This document shows positions 59,681 to 64,000 of a stretch of 64,000 bases of DNA, in pieces. The position numbers and the translations under genes are program-made. Every line of letters starts with the position of its first letter. Position 1 is the first letter of the stretch. Location: contig JAOVFP010000011.1 of NCBI GenBank assembly GCA_025738555.1, forward strand, positions 186,001 to 250,000, read 5' to 3'. Under the pieces are notes generated by a model. It worked only from the letters and a program-made list of their open reading frames with translations, was not told the DNA's origin and searched no databases. Origin of the DNA: Cyathus striatus. Taxonomy: Eukaryota; Basidiomycota; Agaricomycetes; Agaricales; Nidulariaceae.

Positions 59681-62192
59681 TTAGTCTACCATACGAAGCA
59701 TATCACCTTCAAAGATAATGCGACCCTTCTCTTGCATCGCCGCTACAGCCCTGACCACTTCAGAAGTGTCAAAGTCCTCATGCTTGTCTTGAGGCATAGC
59801 GGCGTTTAGATATGTAAGGAGAGCCGAAATAGACATATCATCTGTCGATTCATATGTCGTGGAGAACATATATTCGACTGAGGAGAAGACAAATTGCTTT
59901 CTAGAAAAAGAAAGAAACAAGAGGACGTAAGTAATTTGTTCTAAGTCCAAATAGGAATGATGGTGACGAAACGACGGAAATAAACCACTTACCTGCCAGA
60001 GGGGGAATCAAGGTCAGCGAGGCCTACCGGCCAAGGTCGTCGTACGGGACCACGAGCAGGGGGGCGGGGAGGAGGATTCTCGTCTTCAACATACGACTCG
60101 CCCTCCGCATCGACATCACCCTCCGCGTCGTCATCGTCTTCCCATTGCCCACCACGGGAGAATCTCCCAGAGTGAGAATAAGAAGAGTTGCCTCGGCCGT
60201 CACCGCGGTAAGCCACAGACCCATTAACGCCATACCGACTATGGTGTCCGGAAACATAAGGCGACGGAATTGATCTGCTCTTTGCCATCTTGGACGAACG
60301 GGGGTCTCTGTGGCGCTCCCCCTTCCTGACTTCCTTCCGTCGGAGTCGGTCTTCCTCCACTTGCGAGTCGGGCACGTCCTCAGACTCAATATCGTCTCCG
60401 GAACCTCTCTCACCATCAGACATGAGCTCATCGGTTTCCAGAGAAGCAGCATGTCGCCCGGTCCTGATTTCGGCGATATCGGCTGCCTTCTGAGCCCGTC
60501 GCTGGCTATAATAAGAATAGAAACGTCGGTGTCAAAATAGAGCAACAAAGAGTAAATTCGAAAATAGAGTAAAAATAAAATAGAATAAAATAAAAATAAG
60601 CAATAAAAAACTCACTGTCGTGCGAGACATTTACCGCGGTGCTGAACCCAAGGATATGCGCAGTAGGAGCTGTCTTGTCGAAGTTGGACCCATTTTTGAC
60701 AGAGGACGCAAAAGACACGATTGGGCTCCACCTTCCCGATCAAGGTGTCAGCGCGCAGTGTAGCAGCACGCTGTTCGGCATTACGTCTTCGGGATTCGTG
60801 AGCGGGGGCATAGTTGGACGGGTTAAGATCGTGGAAAGAGGATACGGACTCGATATGTGAATAACGATGCGGTTGCAATGCATGAGACGAGAGCGGGGAC
60901 GCCTTTTGCGAAGCGGGACTATTGGGCGCACTGACGGGAGTGCGAACCTGAGCGTTGGAGCCCGAAGCAAGCGCCAACTGCTGCTCCGTTGGAGGAGGAG
61001 CTTGGACTGCGGCGTCTCCGGGAGGGTGACTAAGAAGGCAAAAAGGTAAAACAGCGCGCAGTTAATTAAATGTAGAGCTACAGTTTCGGAATACACACAG
61101 CATTGCCATTGCCGCTTTTTGACATGAGGCGCGGTGTTGCAGCCATTTTTGCACCGCTTGAAGATGGTCGTCTGGCGGGACGCTGAGCCACTTGTCGCAG
61201 ATGTTGCATAGGACTCGTTCTGCATCGAACTTGCGAACGTCGGTATCTTTGGCGAAGAGGTTGTTGCGTTCTTCTAGCGCATAGACGTTCTTGTTGTTTC
61301 TGAATATAATAGAACGGAAAATGATAATCAGCCCCCGATCAATTAAAATGAATTAAATGGAAAACCCTAAAATGAGAAGAAACCTGACAGGGTCGGAGAT
61401 AAATAAGACGTACATCTTCTTTGACAAACAGCTTTTACGATGTGCGTCCCAGGGTATCGAGCAATAGGTAGAGTTAGGGCGAAGACGAATCCACTTGTCA
61501 CACGATGCGCAGAGCACACGGTAAGCCTCGAACTGGGCGACGTAAGGGTCAGCTCTAAGATACTCTATGCGCTCCTCCTCGGTACGCTTTGCACGCCGAC
61601 GCTTAGCAGGGGGATGTGCAAGGGCCTCGGCAGTGCTCTCAGGAGTGTAGATCACTGGGTCTCCTGACGACGAGGGGCCTGGTGCGACGCTAGAGCGGAG
61701 TAATGGAGGAACTTTTATTAGCTAAAATAGAAGAAGAATGGAATGGAAACGGCAACGAGTGGATGTATGCGTACGTACCACGTCAGACGGTGAGCATCCC
61801 AGTGCTTGAGGGTGAATCCGCCAGAATCCTCGTCCCGGAAGGAGACACCGCCTCCGCAAACCTCGCAGATAACACGGCCGGTCTCGTACTCGCCACCTTG
61901 CTGGGGGTTGGCGCCGGCAGGGAGGGAGGTAGATGAAAAGGGTTTCTTGTCGACGGGGGGCTCTGCTGATGGCTCCTTACGTTTTAAGGGATTGGGTGGT
62001 GGTGGTGGTGGTGGACTGCAGGGAGCTCAGAGAGTAGCATGGCACTAAGGAATGTAGACGCACGGGGTGGAGGGAGAGGGAGACCTGTTGGACGGGGAGG
62101 GGCTGGATGAGCTGAGTATATGCGCATATAAGGACAGTGCAGCGGCAGAAGAAGAGGGAATGTTACTTTTCGTCGTCGGTGGGATGTGGCAT
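59681..62192 (-). CDS. Protein with four tandem C2HC zinc-finger-like modules
   Basis: Seven exons: 62192-62167, 62015-61779, 61690-61414, 61299-61099, 61029-60616, 60505-59993 and 59900-59681 (stop TAA). Exons 2-5 each end with one module of the form C-x2-C..W-x2-H-x3-C (CEVCGGG..HWDAHRLTC; CASCDKW..PWDAHRKSC; CNICDKW..KWLQHRASC; CVLCQKW..PWVQHRGKC), preceded in three of them by a short helix. Every intron is phase 2. The later exons are acidic and Arg/Ser-rich (EDDDDAEGDVDAEGE) and end with a helical segment (SEVVRAVAAMQEKGRIIFEG) that looks winged-helix-like. Zinc binding is inferred from Cys/His spacing; a nuclear or nucleic-acid role is likely but unproven. The exon 2/3 junction is off by one base with canonical sites, so a small error or lesion there is possible. 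Exon 1 begins MPHPTDDE; exon 2 opens with seven Pro. Confidence 0.78.
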
Positions 62193-64000
62193 AGATGAGA
62201 GTAGGAAAGAAAGAAGAAGAATATGTCAGAAGAGCAGTGAGGGAAAGGGGGCAGAACGGGGAAGCATTTGCCGCCCTTTTAGCGTAATGGATATTCGGAT
62301 CCAAAGTATATAGAACATGGAATTGAAATAAATGAATCTAAGAATTCATGCAACAAAAAACATAAATGTTCCCTCTCTTTTCTCACACTTTCAATCTCCG
62401 TCTCCAGCCCGTGACACTTCCTAATCCGTCATTACATCTTCGTCCTGTCTTCTCAAACAGAGAATCTACCTTGGCTCCCCGTATATCTTCCCTCTTCTTC
62501 CTTTATCGTCCCAGAACCTCAGATGAACGCCTCCTTCCTATGTTGCGTCCACATGCAATATGCTAATTAAAATCCTTTCCTGTCCGTTATTAATATTAAT
62601 ATTAATTCCAGACCTCTAGGCTCAGCTCCGCCTCTAAGTCTCAATATGTCAATTCATTGGAACCCAGTTCGCCGGCTCTCCCTGCCTCTTCGCGCGCTAA
62701 TTCACGCACCGGACGAATGATAACAAACTGATCTCCTCACACGCGCAGCACACATACATCCTGTGCTATTATGGAACATACTCAAATCGGCAGCCCCACT
62801 AGTATGCTGCCTAACCCTAGTGCCTCAAATCCGCATAAGGTCTCGCTTTGTTTTTCTCCTCAATCCAATCATCATACTACTTCCGGTTCTTCCTTCCAAT
62901 TGTATTGTTTGTTTTTTCCGCCTCAATTGAACTTTAATCTTGCTCGGTACCCCTTTCAATGCCCTCGGCTCAGAAAACAACCTACATTTCTCTTCCCGGA
63001 AGTCTCCTTACCTAAATCCTTCCTTCTTTTAGGAGAGCACTTGTCGGATCAGCGACATAGTATCTATCACGCACCGCCTCCCATTCTACGTCCAAGCATC
63101 ATGCGAACATACCTGCATGCGCATCTATCATATCAACCAGTGACAGCGCACAAAAATCGCTCCTATTTAACGCCTCATCTCTGCAGCCAGGTGGAAGCTA
63201 AGTTAAGGGATAACTAACATACTCGGGCGACAGACACCTCAGCGGCTGAATAAGGAAGATGCGCCGCAGCCCCGAGGACCAGGGAACTTTGTTCACAATT
63301 TCGTACAAAATCTCGCCCACTCTGCATTTTTTTTGGCCCCTTTCCTGATGTTCACAGAAAAGCAAAGATTCCGGATCAGGGCTACCAGTCCAACGCATTT
63401 AGTGTCTCAACGGGGGGCGACTTCTCGCGCGATCACGCCATTGAAAGTAAGTAAGGAAATCATTCTGACTCTCTATCGCATCCACACCGCCGACGAACAT
63501 ACTGGGATGGAATGTCGTGGTGTCGTCCCCATGTGCAGTGTTGCGATACACATCGTAAGATCCACCTTCCAGCGGCGTTTACCCATCATCTCTTTCAGTG
63601 ATGACATTCGCGCCGGGAAATTAAAAATTGTCTAGATATCAGAACATTGTTAACGATCGTTTCGGGGTGGGAAGGGCAGCAAGGAGGCCCAACATCGGAG
63701 CTTTCGCCCTTATTTTACCTCGATCGTACGGTACAGAAAAAGACCACGAACCGGTGACCGCGAATGTAATGAGTTCCTTACTACAGAAAGCACAATCTGA
63801 AATGAAATGCTCACTTTGCTCCTTTCACACTGGTTGTCGTTTTCGTACATATCTGATATGGGTATGTATTCCAGGAATTTGGTATCCCTTTACGTTACGT
63901 TACGAAGGCCCCAGAGAAGGCCCCCCCCTCCCCCCTCTCTGCCCCCCCCTCAAGTCTTGACACCTAATGAAGAATGATACACGCAACGTGGAGACTAATA
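62193..64000. other. No convincing gene to window end
   Basis: The region upstream of the zinc-finger gene should include its promoter. Plus-strand frames (62771-63217, 63333-63635, 63628-63960) are up to 148 codons but lack motifs and do not join. A C-rich tract lies at 63920-63952. Confidence 0.35.

Noticed and set aside
60024..60548. 174-codon minus-strand frame
   Set aside because: Alternate frame of exon 6 of the zinc-finger gene; the other frame joins neighbouring exons in phase.

Overview
The window looks like nuclear DNA of a filamentous basidiomycete, most likely an Agaricomycete. The evidence is short GT..AG introns of about 45-90 bp with CTGAC/TACTAAC-like branch points, plus gene families typical of mushrooms: NACHT NTPase, F-box/LRR, a DUF6533-like membrane protein, a MEF2-type MADS-box factor and BED-type hAT transposases. 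Nothing looks bacterial, and no operons or ribosome binding sites are expected.

Layout. 1-12.2 kb is a graveyard of nested transposons: a hAT transposase fragment (1-1347, minus), a decayed retroelement-like frame ending at a polypurine tract and one LTR (1573-2817), a palindromic Tc1/mariner-like element (3832-5049) containing a second MITE (4092-4405), and a complete hAT element with 23-bp perfect inverted repeats and 8-bp target duplication (5554-9940). A pair of ~155-bp inverted repeats at 3.3 and 12.2 kb encloses the last two. 13.9-14.5 kb holds a cluster of short GC-rich hairpins, some of which recur elsewhere as the end of a dispersed element. 17.0-21.4 kb is the most unusual gene: an 18-exon, AT-rich gene whose N-terminal half resembles a ParB/sulfiredoxin-type nucleotide-binding fold and whose tail is built from tandemly duplicated, phase-1 symmetric mini-exons. 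A foldback 45-bp minisatellite and the 3' end of another hAT gene follow. 23.5-32.9 kb contains two decayed paralogous copies of one Ser/Pro-rich gene and two broken F-box/LRR genes. 37-41.5 kb carries a decayed tRNA-Lys, a DUF6533-like membrane protein and a truncated NACHT gene. 43.06-46.46 kb is orderly euchromatin: an intron-bearing tRNA-Lys(UUU) and a complete-looking RLM1-type MADS-box gene. After ~10 kb without convincing genes come an intact five-exon single-pass membrane protein gene (56.2-57.0 kb) and a seven-exon gene with four C2HC zinc-finger-like modules, each ending at a phase-2 intron (59.7-62.2 kb).

Two general points stand out. The transposon-rich left part is strikingly poor in CpG (one stretch of 1257 bp has none), and aligned repeat copies show CpG changed to TpG or CpA, as expected of methylation-driven decay. 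A hairpin-terminated repeat sits exactly where both an F-box gene and the NACHT gene break off, so one mobile family appears to have disrupted both. Gene models were built by hand from splice signals and frame; family names rest on recognised motifs, not on database searches.
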